Positions 1 to 8,807 of a DNA stretch of 64,000 nucleotides are shown one piece after another. Source of the stretch: Alkalicoccobacillus murimartini. GTDB lineage: Bacteria; Bacillota; Bacilli; Bacillales; Bacillaceae_D. A program made the position numbers and the translations under genes. Under the pieces are notes generated by a model. That model searched no databases. It worked only from the letters and a program-made list of their open reading frames with translations, and had not been told where the DNA came from. The first letter of the stretch is position 1, and each line of letters starts with the position of its first letter. Location of the stretch: the NCBI RefSeq assembly GCF_030813245.1, contig NZ_JAUSUA010000002.1:558001-622000 (forward strand), written 5' to 3'.

Positions 1-1076
1 CTGCAGTAAGTGATGAAGAGTTAGAAATTCTTTTAACAGACAAGAATATTACTAGAGAACAACTAGATAGTTATCTTGCTGATTTTTTTGACTTAACCGT
101 TGATGACTTTGATGACTATGAGTTCTTATATTGGTTTGTCTGGACTGTGGATGGCGATGATCCTGATGAAGGCATACCTTATATTGAACATACCCTTGGC
201 AACTTCGGTATTACATATGACGAGCTAGTTGCTCTGCTTGCCGAGAACGATAAAACGATTAATGACTTTGTATTTATTGAAGAGCTAGATACTTATCTGT
301 TTGAAAACTATGAGTGGGAATGGGATGAAGAATGGCCAGAAGAGCCTTATTATGAAGGATTTTTCACAGAGTTCGGTTTCACTTATAAAGAATTAGACAA
401 CCTGTTTGAGCACTTATTTAAAATTATTGAGGAGAACCCAGAATCTGTAGAGAAGCTCTCTGCACTAGCAGATCGTTTAGAAGCCTTTGACGGATTTGAA
501 TCATCAACTGAGCTAACAGCTGAAGAAATTGCTGAACTGTTCTTAATTGGTACTGAATTGATTGATGTTCTTAAAATAGATGCTCAATTTTTCTTAGCAA
601 AACCAGGTGAACAAAAACCAATTAGCTTTGCTGATCTAATGCAATTAACAAAAATTGAAGGCTATGACCTTTTAATTGTATTAAATGATTTAGATGGCAA
701 TAAGCTTGCTGACTTCATTATTACAGCAGAAATGTTTAATGGAAAAACAGTTAACAATGCTGGTGGACAAATTGATGATGCCGTTAAAGAAACTGAAAAA
801 GAAGTAGAAAACAAAACTGAAAACGAAAACAAAGCAGCACCAACTCCACCAGCTAAAGACAAAACAGTTAAAACTGAAAAGAAAGCAGCTAAATCAGACG
901 ATACGAAAAAAACAACGGCAAAAAGTGATTCTGGTTCATCTAAAAAAGTAACAAAAACAGTTGATGGCGCTAAAATGCCTAAGACTGCTACGTCTTATCC
1001 AACTTATACGTTGATTGGACTACTTGTTACTTTAGGTGGCGTGTTCCTATTCCGTCGGTTTAACTCTGTATCATGA
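1..1076 (+). CDS. processed acidic surface protein with LPXTA-like sorting signal (5' partial)
   Basis: The reading frame is open from the first bases of the window, so the start lies upstream and the signal peptide is not visible. The visible part is very acidic and aromatic, with repeated segments built around FGITYDELVALL and FGFTYKELDNLF. A lysine/threonine/alanine-rich spacer follows (bases about 780-965), then MPKTA (bases 975-989), a hydrophobic segment and a short FRRF tail. This is the C-terminal layout of a sortase substrate, with an LPXTA-like rather than LPXTG motif. The stop overlaps the start of the next gene, a sortase, so the two are probably co-translated and form a dedicated substrate-enzyme pair. 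The ligand or structural role on the cell surface is unknown. Confidence 0.85.
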   Translation, partial: AVSDEELEILLTDKNITREQLDSYLADFFDLTVDDFDDYEFLYWFVWTVDGDDPDEGIPYIEHTLGNFGITYDELVALLAENDKTINDFVFIEELDTYLFENYEWEWDEEWPEEPYYEGFFTEFGFTYKELDNLFEHLFKIIEENPESVEKLSALADRLEAFDGFESSTELTAEEIAELFLIGTELIDVLKIDAQFFLAKPGEQKPISFADLMQLTKIEGYDLLIVLNDLDGNKLADFIITAEMFNGKTVNNAGGQIDDAVKETEKEVENKTENENKAAPTPPAKDKTVKTEKKAAKSDDTKKTTAKSDSGSSKKVTKTVDGAKMPKTATSYPTYTLIGLLVTLGGVFLFRRFNSVS

Positions 1077-1747
1077 GAAAGAAACAACTAAACGGGACGA
1101 AACGCTCTAAAAAGCGTTTCATCCTTCTTTTTTTAACTGGCGTACTCATTGTATGTGGGCTTTTATTTACTACAACAAACGCGTATAAGTTCGCTAAAGG
1201 TTATTTTTTGTTTAAAACAAATCAAGTAGATGCTAGCAGTAGTATAAGCCAAGTTGAACAGCCACTTGATGAAGAATCTCCAGAAGAACCGACTGAACCG
1301 ATTGATTGGTGGCCTGAACAAGGTGAATTCATGGGGGAAATCGAAATCCCAGTACTTGATGCTACAATGCCCATCTATCACGGGACAGACGATAACGAGT
1401 TAGATCAGGGAGTGGGTCATTTTGCTCAAAGTGTCCTTCCTGGCGATCCAGATAACTCTGTGCTTTCTGGCCATCGAGATACAGTTTTTCGTCAGCTTGG
1501 TGAGGTTGGCGAGGGCGACACATTAATTGTTCGTACTAGAATAGGTGAATACACCTATAAAATATTTAGAGAGCGTATTGTTGATGAGGATGATCGTACG
1601 GTTATTGTTTCAACAGATGATGCGCAATTAACATTAACGACTTGCTATCCTTTCGACTTTGTTGGGACTGCACCCGATCGTTATGTTCTTGAGGCAGAGT
1701 TAATGAGTACTACCCTTTACCCTGAACTTGTTGATTTTGATTCTTAG
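1073..1747 (+). CDS. class D sortase (transpeptidase)
   Basis: A 224-residue membrane-anchored cysteine transpeptidase. It has one N-terminal transmembrane segment (about residues 15-37), an acidic linker, then the sortase fold. The catalytic triad is visible: His134 in SGHRDTVFR, Cys191 in LTLTTCYPF, and Arg203 in PDRYVLEAEL. The TLTTC motif and compact domain fit class D. The ATG overlaps the stop of the upstream surface protein by four bases (ATGA), which suggests translational coupling. It presumably cleaves the MPKTA signal of that neighbour and attaches it to peptidoglycan; that pairing is inferred from context. Confidence 0.88.
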   Translation: MRKKQLNGTKRSKKRFILLFLTGVLIVCGLLFTTTNAYKFAKGYFLFKTNQVDASSSISQVEQPLDEESPEEPTEPIDWWPEQGEFMGEIEIPVLDATMPIYHGTDDNELDQGVGHFAQSVLPGDPDNSVLSGHRDTVFRQLGEVGEGDTLIVRTRIGEYTYKIFRERIVDEDDRTVIVSTDDAQLTLTTCYPFDFVGTAPDRYVLEAELMSTTLYPELVDFDS

Positions 1748-1763
1748 GGTCATCTGCTATACT
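1735..1763 (+). promoter_or_regulatory. putative sigma-A promoter for the tautomerase gene
   Basis: A TATACT -10 box at 1758-1763 lies 17 bases downstream of a weak TTTTGA -35-like hexamer at the end of the sortase gene, followed by a GAGGAGG ribosome binding site and the tautomerase ATG. Matched by eye. Confidence 0.4.
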
Positions 1764-1793
1764 AAAAGCAGACGAGATTGAGGAGGAATTAAT

Positions 1794-1982
1794 ATGCCAA
1801 TTGTAACGGTTAAAATGCTTGAAGGTCGTAATGATGATCAGAAACGTGCGCTTATTGAACAAGTCACATCTGCGATTGTTGAGACGGTGGATGCTCCTGC
1901 AGAGAATGTAACGGTAATCATTGAAGAAATGAAGCACGAGAATTACGGGAACGCAGGCAAGCGCCCATCTATACTTGATTAA
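1794..1982 (+). CDS. 4-oxalocrotonate tautomerase family protein (YwhB-like)
   Basis: A 62-residue protein of the length and pattern of the 4-oxalocrotonate tautomerase family. It starts MPIVTVKMLEGR, so after methionine removal Pro1 is the catalytic base. These small proteins form hexamers and convert 2-hydroxymuconate-type enols to ketones; the physiological substrate in Bacillus is not settled. The start has a strong GAGGAGG site nine bases upstream. A strong terminator follows directly. B. subtilis carries its homologue ywhB in the same neighbourhood as ywgA, which supports synteny. Confidence 0.9.
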   Translation: MPIVTVKMLEGRNDDQKRALIEQVTSAIVETVDAPAENVTVIIEEMKHENYGNAGKRPSILD

Positions 1983-1990
1983 TGAACAAA

Positions 1991-2032
1991 AAGAAGGACA
2001 CTTGATTATCTCTCAAGTGTCCTTCTTTTTTT
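1991..2032 (+). terminator. Rho-independent terminator of the tautomerase gene
   Basis: Perfect 15-bp arms (1991-2005 and 2013-2027, AAGAAGGACACTTGA and complement) with a short loop, running into a T tract. The convergent minus-strand frame below ends inside it. Confidence 0.9.
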
Positions 2033-2205
2033 GGGTAATTTATCTCTTTTTATATAATGATGTATACAGAACCAAGAAATAAGAATGACTGCGAGGACCG
2101 TATAGCCAACTTGGGGCTTCTCAATCGTCAGCCATAACAATAATGGAATTCCAGCACCAAACAATAACCAAAACAACACAACACAACATAACTGAAGAAC
2201 TTCAT
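2006..2205 (-). pseudogene. small membrane protein, apparently out of frame at a GTTGT pentanucleotide repeat
   Basis: Read on the minus strand, AAAGGTGAGGACA precedes an ATG at 2205-2203, the only well-placed start here. That ATG frame stops after about 25 codons. Another frame then encodes two hydrophobic segments and a basic KRDKLPKKRR tail ending at 2006. The switch occurs at three exact tandem copies of GTTGT (ACAAC at 2173-2187). Removing one copy would join the ATG (MKFFSYVVLFWLLFG...) to the membrane frame. So this is either a phase-off state, a pseudogene, or a sequence error. The longer frame opening with TTG at 2251 overlaps a likely -10 box and looks artificial. No family was recognised. 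Confidence 0.5.
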
Positions 2206-2313
2206 TGTCCTCACCTTTCACGTTGTCATAAAGTCTACTTTTACTATACAAAAATAAGAATTATGATGACATCGTAAAGCTGTCTAAAAACATGTGAGAT
2301 TATGTCAGCCGTA

Positions 2314-2820
2314 CTATTGTAGCACCTTTTTTGCTAGTTGCTGTTTGTATTCCAACGCTCGCTCAAATTCTTCATCCGTGTATTTTTGTTTAGGTTTCAC
2401 AGAGATGACCTTTTGTTTTAGTTCCTCGCCACTTAGCTGATCAAAGTATAGCAGCGTTGACAACAATTCAAGGAATCTGGAGCTCTGCTCGTTCAGACTG
2501 GTTGTAACAGCCGTAGCATCCGGCATGTGTATTGAAGAAAGTTCTAAGAATTTAATCCCTTCTTCTGACAAACTATATCGATAGTGATAATAATGTCCTT
2601 TGTCTTCTTTTAATTCGTTAATTAAGCCTAAATTAGTCAGCTCTTCGATACGAAGGCTGAGTTCTTCTGAATAAGGACCGTACATATGAAACGTGTACCG
2701 TTCCGAAAAAGGGATATTCAGCTTTTTTTCTATGTAAATCATCTTCTGCAATTTTTTGCGGCCAATCACTTCGCCCGCTTGCGAAAAGAATGTCATTAGC
2801 TTCGCATGATCTTCCAGCAT
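2314..2820 (-). CDS. ywgA: YwgA family protein
   Basis: A 168-residue soluble protein without signal peptide, matching the YwgA family of Bacillus in length, sequence style and position next to ywfO. The N-terminal half (LEDHAKLMTFFSQAG..RKKLQKMIYIEKKL..FHMYGPYSEELSLRIEEL) resembles a winged-helix/antitoxin-like fold (the YPYG-type Panacea region), but function is unknown. Its ATG lies 11 bases downstream of the ywfO stop, so the two form an operon. Annotation by family resemblance only. Confidence 0.8.
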   Translation of the reverse strand: MLEDHAKLMTFFSQAGEVIGRKKLQKMIYIEKKLNIPFSERYTFHMYGPYSEELSLRIEELTNLGLINELKEDKGHYYHYRYSLSEEGIKFLELSSIHMPDATAVTTSLNEQSSRFLELLSTLLYFDQLSGEELKQKVISVKPKQKYTDEEFERALEYKQQLAKKVLQ

Positions 2821-2831
2821 ATGCGCCTCCT

Positions 2832-4139
2832 TTAGCCTTCTTGAAATAACAATTTTCGTATCTCTTGTTTTGCCTCACGGTGTTCATCATCAAGTGCGTC
2901 GAGCCAATCATCAGGATAATACAGCTTATGGTCCGTTCGTTTTTTTCCTGAAATCGATTCAACTAAATCCGATTGCCTTGAGAGTTCACGAATTTTCCCA
3001 TTTGGGAGGACTAAGTGAATCGGAACCCTCTCCTCTTCCTCACCAGGACGATAAAAATCATATGGCAGATCAGATGAAGAATCCACGACAAGATAATAAT
3101 CAGGATCAAGCCCTGCTCCTGTAAATAACTCTCGCAAACGTGCCCAATCGGCCATCTGAATATTTGGGTTCACTTCAACATACTTGAACAAACGTCGATT
3201 AATAAATCGCACACACAGATCTTTTAGAATGTCATCCTGTTCATCTTGCCAAATCTGAAAATAATAAAGAACAATCGACTCATCTAACCGCAAATAATCA
3301 TCTAATGTTGGATGATTATCAAAAAATGAAAAGAGATGCTGTGGCGCTTGATTAAAGGCATAACCTTGTTTGTAAAGATATTTTGCGCGTTGAAAAATCT
3401 TACTCAAAATCACTTCCGCGCTTCGAGTAACAGGGTGAAAATAGACTTGCCAGTACATCTGATAGCGGCTCATAATGTAGTCCTCTACAGCATGCATACC
3501 GCTTTGCTTAATGACCACTTGATCCTCAGTCGGCCTCATCACTCTCAAAATACGCTCCATATCAAAATGGCCATAGCTCACTCCGATGTAGTAAGCGTCT
3601 CTTTGCAGATAATCCATTCGATCAGCATCTATCTGGCTAGAAATCATACTAGTGACCAGTTTGTTGGACGAGGTCTTCTCGATGACTTCAGCAACTTCTT
3701 TCGCAAAATCTGGACCTATAGACGTCAGTACCTGATTCACTTCCGTATCACCTAGGATGATCGCACGAGTCCAAGCCTCATGATCTGAATGAAAAACCTT
3801 TTCAAACGAATGAGAAAATGGTCCATGACCAATGTCATGAAGCAACGCTGAAACAAGAGCTAACTGCCGATCTTCCTCATGCCAATGAGGTCTACCTTCA
3901 AACACATCAATCATTCGTCGCGTGATCTCATACACACCTAAAGAATGTGTAAAACGCGTATGCTCGGCGCCATGAAAGGTCATATAGCTTGTCCCTAATT
4001 GACGTACTCTTCTAAGCCGCTGAAACTCCTTCGTTCCAATCAATGCCCAAATCAACTTATCCCGCACATGAATATAGCGATGCACCGGGTCTTTAAATAC
4101 CTTCTCCTCATCAAGCAATCCCTGATACGATTCTGTCAT
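2832..4139 (-). CDS. ywfO: HD domain phosphohydrolase YwfO
   Basis: A 435-residue member of the HD superfamily (dNTPase/SAMHD1-like branch). The metal site is visible: HTRFTHSLGVYEI supplies the first histidine, ALLHDIGHGPFSHSFE the HD pair, and ISSQIDADRMDYLQRDAYYIG the distal aspartate motif. B. subtilis YwfO belongs to the (p)ppGpp-regulated nucleotide hydrolases; the preferred substrate here cannot be read from sequence. The N-terminal FKDPVHRYIHV..LIWALIGTKEFQRLRRVRQLG is typical. First gene of the ywfO-ywgA pair. Confidence 0.9.
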   Translation of the reverse strand: MTESYQGLLDEEKVFKDPVHRYIHVRDKLIWALIGTKEFQRLRRVRQLGTSYMTFHGAEHTRFTHSLGVYEITRRMIDVFEGRPHWHEEDRQLALVSALLHDIGHGPFSHSFEKVFHSDHEAWTRAIILGDTEVNQVLTSIGPDFAKEVAEVIEKTSSNKLVTSMISSQIDADRMDYLQRDAYYIGVSYGHFDMERILRVMRPTEDQVVIKQSGMHAVEDYIMSRYQMYWQVYFHPVTRSAEVILSKIFQRAKYLYKQGYAFNQAPQHLFSFFDNHPTLDDYLRLDESIVLYYFQIWQDEQDDILKDLCVRFINRRLFKYVEVNPNIQMADWARLRELFTGAGLDPDYYLVVDSSSDLPYDFYRPGEEEERVPIHLVLPNGKIRELSRQSDLVESISGKKRTDHKLYYPDDWLDALDDEHREAKQEIRKLLFQEG

Positions 4140-4205
4140 GGCAGTTCCTCTCCAATTACGTACTAATAGCCCTATTATACATCAGCAAAGTCGATGATGA
4201 AATGA

Positions 4206-4240
4206 AAAACCAAGACAGTCTATTAAGACTATCTTGGTTT
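4206..4240 (-). terminator. terminator of the symporter gene
   Basis: Minus-strand hairpin AACCAAGATAGTC / GACTGTCTTGGTT followed by a T-rich stretch, immediately after the symporter stop. Confidence 0.75.
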
Positions 4241-4253
4241 AATAAAAGATGAT

Positions 4254-5501
4254 TTATGATGATACCTGTATATCCTCATCATCTTTAATATGTCCATTCT
4301 TACGCTCTCCTCGATCTACAATGACTGCACATGCTGCGTCACCTGTAATGTTAACAGACGTACGAATCATATCAAGAATACGGTCTACACCTATTACTAG
4401 CGCAATTCCCTCTGCCGGAAGTCCAACCGATGTTAGAACCATCGCAAGCATAATCATTCCGGCTCCAGGGACTCCCGCTGTACCAATACTAGCCAAAGTA
4501 GCAGTTAATACAACTGTCAGTAGGTCAGGAACAGTGAGCGTCTCGGCGTAAACTTGGGCAATAAATACGGTGGCAATCGCCTGCATAATGGCTGTTCCAT
4601 CCATATTAATTGTTGCTCCAAGTGGCTGAACGAAGCTTGAAACCTGTTTAGAAACACCAAGCTTTTCCTGAGCAGTTTTCATAGATAATGGTAATGTACC
4701 TGTACTACTTGATAGACTAAATGCCATCGCAATAGCCGGGACGAAGTTTTTAAAGAATTTAATTGGATTCATACGACCCAGTAATGACACACTTAAACCA
4801 TACGTTAAAAATGTGTGAATGATCAGCGCGCCAACCACACATATCATATACATCCCTAAAGATTTCATTGCTGCAAAACCAGCATTACCAAGAGCTGATG
4901 CGATAAGAGCACCTGCACCATAAGGAGCTAGCTTCATAATTACAGTGACCAAGAACATCATTATTTCATTACCTTGTTCTAATAATTTCCTAAAAGTTGC
5001 AACTTTTTCACCTAGGATTGCGATTGCTACCCCTATAAATAACGCAAATGCTATAATTTGAAGCATTTCTCCATTAGCCATTGCTTCAATGGGATTTGAT
5101 GGAATAATATTTGTAACTGTTTCCATTATAGGAGGAGCTTCAGATACTGAATAGTCCTCATCTCCACTACCAAGTAATCCTTCATCCCCTGGTTGTACAA
5201 TTAATGCGATAGAAAGACCAATTGTCAAAGCAATCGCCGTAGTAGTTAAGAAAAACGTGATTGTCTTCCCACCAATTCTTCCTAATTTCTTAGGGTCACC
5301 CATCCCTGCTGCACCTAGTGCAATAGAAAAGAAAACTAAAGGAATAACAATCATCATAATTAAATTAAGAAAGATTGTACCAATAGGACCAAAAAAGTAC
5401 ATGTCTACTGATTCAAAAAGTTCAGGTGCAAATACATTAAATAAAATTCCAGTAACAATACCTACAAAAAGCCCTATCAGAATTTTTACTGTTAAATTCA
5501 T
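4254..5501 (-). CDS. dicarboxylate/amino acid:cation symporter (GltP/GltT/DctA family)
   Basis: A 415-residue inner membrane transporter of the SDF (DAACS) family, which couples Na+ or H+ to uptake of glutamate, aspartate or C4-dicarboxylates. Diagnostic motifs are the serine-rich SLSSSTGTLPLSM re-entrant loop, the FVQPLGATINMDGTA motif of TM7, and a GTAGVPGAGMIML hairpin, then GVDRILDMIRTSVNITGDA in TM8. An extracellular acidic loop (GDEGLLGSGDEDYSVSE) is notable. Substrate cannot be assigned between glutamate and dicarboxylates. Stands alone, with its own terminator. Confidence 0.9.
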   Translation of the reverse strand: MNLTVKILIGLFVGIVTGILFNVFAPELFESVDMYFFGPIGTIFLNLIMMIVIPLVFFSIALGAAGMGDPKKLGRIGGKTITFFLTTTAIALTIGLSIALIVQPGDEGLLGSGDEDYSVSEAPPIMETVTNIIPSNPIEAMANGEMLQIIAFALFIGVAIAILGEKVATFRKLLEQGNEIMMFLVTVIMKLAPYGAGALIASALGNAGFAAMKSLGMYMICVVGALIIHTFLTYGLSVSLLGRMNPIKFFKNFVPAIAMAFSLSSSTGTLPLSMKTAQEKLGVSKQVSSFVQPLGATINMDGTAIMQAIATVFIAQVYAETLTVPDLLTVVLTATLASIGTAGVPGAGMIMLAMVLTSVGLPAEGIALVIGVDRILDMIRTSVNITGDAACAVIVDRGERKNGHIKDDEDIQVSS

Positions 5502-5744
5502 ACCTATTCCCCCTCTGTCCCAAAAATTTCAAATATAAAGGATATCAAACATCAATTCCCTAATTTTTATCAAAAGAAACCTGTTTCACTATATTCAAAT
5601 TTTGATTTAGACATGCTACCCATTGTATAACAGAGATTAAGAACAATGCAATATAGAATCAAAAGCACCAAAATCCTACAACACTGAATTCATCATGATA
5701 TACTAAATTCATTATTGATATATAGCTTACAAGGAGAAAATAAA

Positions 5745-6575
5745 ATGATTTCTAAACAAACCAACCAAAAATTCGCCAAACAATGGCGGTATTTTGATCA
5801 CACTGAACGGGGCCCAGAATACGATGCACTTCAATCGTTTGCCTTCGATGACATGTTGTGTCAAACAGTTGGGGAAACTGGCTCAGCTGCCTTTAGAGCA
5901 TGGGTTCATCATCATACAGTCGTGCTAGGCACACAGGACTCTCGATTACCCTTTATCCATGATGGGCTTCATTTTTTAGCTCCTCATTATCGTGCTGTGG
6001 TTCGAAATTCGGGTGGACTTGCTGTCATGTTAGATGAAGGAGTATTGAACCTCTCACTCATTTTTAAAGAATCAAAAGGGTGGTCCATTAATGCAGGATA
6101 TGATCTGATGGTGGAGCTTATTCGTTCAATGTTCAGCAACCACAGAGAACAGATTGAAGCACGCGAAATTATCGGTTCCTATTGCCCAGGTAGCTATGAC
6201 CTAAGCATTGACGGACGTAAATTCGCAGGCATTTCACAGCGTCGCACACGAGGCGGTGTAGCTGTACAAATTTATCTTTGTGTGACTGGCAGCGGTGAAG
6301 CACGAGCAGAGGTCATTCGGAACTTTTACGAGGTCGCACTCCGCGACGGTGAAGCTCGTTATGATGTTCCTACGATCCGACCTGAAGTCATGGCTTCCTT
6401 GGAAGAATTAATAGGCGAAGAGCTCACGGTTAAAAGTGTGCTTGAACGAGCATTTGAAGCGATGGAACAACTAGGTGCCGTGATCTCACCCTCTGAAGCA
6501 AATGAAGAGGAACAAAACCTATTTGAGCAACAGCTCATTCGAGTAACGCAGCGACATGACCGTTGCCTCGAATAA
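5745..6575 (+). CDS. lipL: octanoyl-[GcvH]:protein N-octanoyltransferase (lipoyl relay amidotransferase)
   Basis: A 276-residue member of the biotin/lipoate protein ligase fold. It matches the Bacillus LipL (YwfL) enzyme that moves octanoyl groups from GcvH to E2 subunits by a cysteine relay. Supporting residues are the VRNSGGLAVMLDEGVLNLSLIF core, Cys147 in IIGSYCPGSYDLSIDGRKFAGISQRR (proposed acyl-thioester residue), and the invariant GRKFAG lysine. The start at 5745 was chosen because AAGGAGA lies eight bases upstream; the in-frame ATG at 5715 would read through that ribosome site. Same neighbourhood as pta and hemQ, as in B. subtilis. Confidence 0.9.
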   Translation: MISKQTNQKFAKQWRYFDHTERGPEYDALQSFAFDDMLCQTVGETGSAAFRAWVHHHTVVLGTQDSRLPFIHDGLHFLAPHYRAVVRNSGGLAVMLDEGVLNLSLIFKESKGWSINAGYDLMVELIRSMFSNHREQIEAREIIGSYCPGSYDLSIDGRKFAGISQRRTRGGVAVQIYLCVTGSGEARAEVIRNFYEVALRDGEARYDVPTIRPEVMASLEELIGEELTVKSVLERAFEAMEQLGAVISPSEANEEEQNLFEQQLIRVTQRHDRCLE

Positions 6576-6593
6576 CAGGATATATCTTTGAGT

Positions 6594-6623
6594 GGAGGTG
6601 GCCAAATGAGACCTCCTCTTTTT
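6594..6623 (+). terminator. probable lipL terminator
   Basis: GGAGGT/ACCTCC hairpin followed by TCTTTTTAT just after lipL. Short stem. Confidence 0.5.
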
Positions 6624-6644
6624 ATGTCTTAAATAAATCGCACA

Positions 6645-6677
6645 AAAAAGAAACGCAGCGGAATCCGCTGCGTTTCT
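6645..6677. terminator. strong bidirectional terminator between lipL and pta
   Basis: Perfect 13-bp arms GAAACGCAGCGGA/TCCGCTGCGTTTC with a one-base loop. An A-tract on the plus strand becomes a T-run for minus-strand pta transcripts. Confidence 0.9.
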
Positions 6678-6689
6678 ACTCAACATTTA

Positions 6690-7682
6690 TTATACTGTTA
6701 CACGTTGTTTGATGGCTTGCATCGCTGTAATTAAGCTAAGCTTAAAGACGTCGTCTGCATCACATCCGCGTGATAGATCGTTGACTGGTTTGTTTAGACC
6801 TTGCAGGATCGGACCAATTGCATCGTATCCACCAAGACGCTGAGCAATTTTGTAACCTAGGTTACCTGACTCAAGGCTTGGGAAGATGAATACATTTGCT
6901 TGTCCTTGAAGTGGAGAATTAGGTGCTTTCTTTTGAGCTACAGCTGGAACAAATGCTGCATCAAATTGGAACTCACCATCAATTACTAGATCAGGACGAG
7001 CAGCTTGAGCTATTTTTGTAGCCTCTGATACCTTTTGTGTTTCCTGAGATGAAGCTGATCCAAGTGTTGAAAAGCTAAGCATTGCAACTTTTGGATCGAT
7101 ATCAAACAATTTAGCTGTTTCCGCTGTGGCAATCGCAATTTCAGAAAGTTCTTCTGCGTTTGGCGCAATATTAATTGCACAATCTCCAAACACAAATTTC
7201 TGATCTTCTTTTACCATCACAAACACACCAGATGTACGTTTGATTCCTGGAAGTGTTTTAATAATCTGAAGCGCTGGACGAACAGTGTCTCCCGTTGAAT
7301 GAGCGGCACCACTCACAAGTCCTTCTGCTTTGTTCATATAAACAAGCATCGTACCAAAGTAGTTCACATCAAGAAGAACTTTACGCGCACTGTCTTCTGT
7401 TTCTTTTCCTTTACGACGTTCAACAAATGCTTCGACCATTGCATCAAACTCTGCATAGTCTGCTGGATTGTATATAGTAATGTCTGAAGTAAGTTTGATT
7501 CCTTCTTTATTTGCAACTTCCTTAATCGCTTCTGGAGAACCAATAAGAATCGGCTTTACAATACGCTCCGATGTCAATTGAATAGCTGCCTTTAAAATTC
7601 TTTCATCCGTACCTTCTGGAAAAACAATGGTTGGCTGATGCTGTTGTACCTGTCCTTTAATTTCAGTAAACAAATCGCTCAT
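6690..7682 (-). CDS. pta: phosphate acetyltransferase
   Basis: A 330-residue Pta (EC 2.3.1.8), short Gram-positive form lacking the regulatory N-terminal domain. It interconverts acetyl-CoA and acetyl phosphate in overflow acetate metabolism. Typical sequences are IVFPEGTDERILKAA at the N-terminus, GLVSGAAHSTGDTVRPALQIIKT, MLSFSTLGSASSQE, DGEFQFDAAFVP, and NVFIFPSLESGNLGYKIAQRLGG near the active site. It stands alone with its own terminator. Gene order lipL-pta-hemQ matches the ywfL-pta-ywfI block of B. subtilis. Confidence 0.97.
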   Translation of the reverse strand: MSDLFTEIKGQVQQHQPTIVFPEGTDERILKAAIQLTSERIVKPILIGSPEAIKEVANKEGIKLTSDITIYNPADYAEFDAMVEAFVERRKGKETEDSARKVLLDVNYFGTMLVYMNKAEGLVSGAAHSTGDTVRPALQIIKTLPGIKRTSGVFVMVKEDQKFVFGDCAINIAPNAEELSEIAIATAETAKLFDIDPKVAMLSFSTLGSASSQETQKVSEATKIAQAARPDLVIDGEFQFDAAFVPAVAQKKAPNSPLQGQANVFIFPSLESGNLGYKIAQRLGGYDAIGPILQGLNKPVNDLSRGCDADDVFKLSLITAMQAIKQRVTV

Positions 7683-7979
7683 GCCAAACCCCCCTTTACT
7701 TTATTCATACCCTGTATACCTCTAGGATACCCCTGTTTATCGCAAAATGGAACAGGTATACACAAAGTTGTCATTTTTGCAATTAAAAAAAGTATGGCCA
7801 TGTATACGCTCTCACACAAGCTCTCATTGATAGAGATCGCTTACATTTTATTTTCAGCAGTAATTCGACTTTTTATGTGCTTACCTGTCCTAAAAGATGT
7901 AATACACTCATCAAATATGATAATGTAAATATGGATTGGTCAAAAACACAGTGATTTGACTTAGGAGGTTTTTATAGAA

Positions 7980-8729
7980 ATGAATGAAGCTGCTAAAACA
8001 CTTGATGGTTGGTATGTCCTTCACGATTTCCGCAAGATTGACTGGGCATCCTGGAAACGGGTTCCAACAGAAGAAAGAGAACAAATCTTAAACGAATTAC
8101 ACAGCCTGCTCTCTAACTGGGAGGAAGCAATGACCGAGGAAAAAGGAACTCATACGATGTACTCGATCCTTGGACAAAAAGCTGATCTAATGCTCATGTT
8201 GCTGCGCCCCACTATGGCTGAGCTTAATGAGCTTGAGAACGCATTTAATAAAACTAAATTTGCAGAGTTTACGACACCTTCTTACTCGTATGTATCTGTC
8301 GTTGAGCTAAGTAACTACCTGGCTGGAGACAGCGATGAGGACCCTTATCAGAACCCTCATGTTCGCTCTCGCCTCTACCCAACTCTCACCGACGCACCTT
8401 ACGTATGCTTCTATCCAATGGATAAGCGCCGTGACGGAGACGATAACTGGTATATGCTTGACATGGACGAGCGTCGCTCCCTCATGCGCAGCCACGGAAT
8501 GATTGGTCGTAGCTACGCAGGAAAAGTGAAGCAGATCATCTCAGGTTCCATTGGATTTGACGACTGGGAATGGGGAGTCACGCTTTTTGCAGAAGACGTT
8601 CTTCAATTCAAAAAGCTAGTATATGAAATGCGTTTTGATGAAGTTTCTGCCCGTTACGGAGAATTCGGTTCATTCTACGTTGGATCGTTGCTTACAAAAG
8701 AGCAGCTCCCACGTTATTTCCACGTATAA
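7980..8729 (+). CDS. hemQ: coproheme decarboxylase (HemQ/ChdC)
   Basis: A 249-residue chlorite-dismutase-fold protein that converts coproheme III to heme b, the last step of the coproporphyrin-dependent heme pathway of Firmicutes. The expected catalytic Tyr145 ([11 protein letters not shown]) and proximal heme ligand His172 ([15 protein letters not shown]) are at the family's numbering, and [22 protein letters not shown] is signature. TTAGGAGGTTT nine bases upstream sets the start. It is divergent from pta as in B. subtilis and is followed by a terminator. Confidence 0.96.
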   Translation: MNEAAKTLDGWYVLHDFRKIDWASWKRVPTEEREQILNELHSLLSNWEEAMTEEKGTHTMYSILGQKADLMLMLLRPTMAELNELENAFNKTKFAEFTTPSYSYVSVVELSNYLAGDSDEDPYQNPHVRSRLYPTLTDAPYVCFYPMDKRRDGDDNWYMLDMDERRSLMRSHGMIGRSYAGKVKQIISGSIGFDDWEWGVTLFAEDVLQFKKLVYEMRFDEVSARYGEFGSFYVGSLLTKEQLPRYFHV

Positions 8730-8738
8730 TTATTTGAA

Positions 8739-8783
8739 TAAAAACGAAGCGGACTTCTTTTTGTTGTCCTCTTCGTTTTTTTG
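8739..8783 (+). terminator. hemQ terminator
   Basis: AAAAACGAAG..GGAC arms pairing with GTCC..CTTCGTTTTTTT, directly after the hemQ stop. Confidence 0.8.
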
Positions 8784-8807
8784 TATGGTGAGCGGGGGCG
8801 GTTGGGC

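Noticed and set aside
5257-5538. Plus-strand frames opposite the symporter gene, and similar long antisense frames opposite putC, glnA, cshA and copA.
   Set aside because: They mirror well-conserved proteins on the other strand, have no ribosome sites and no sensible composition.
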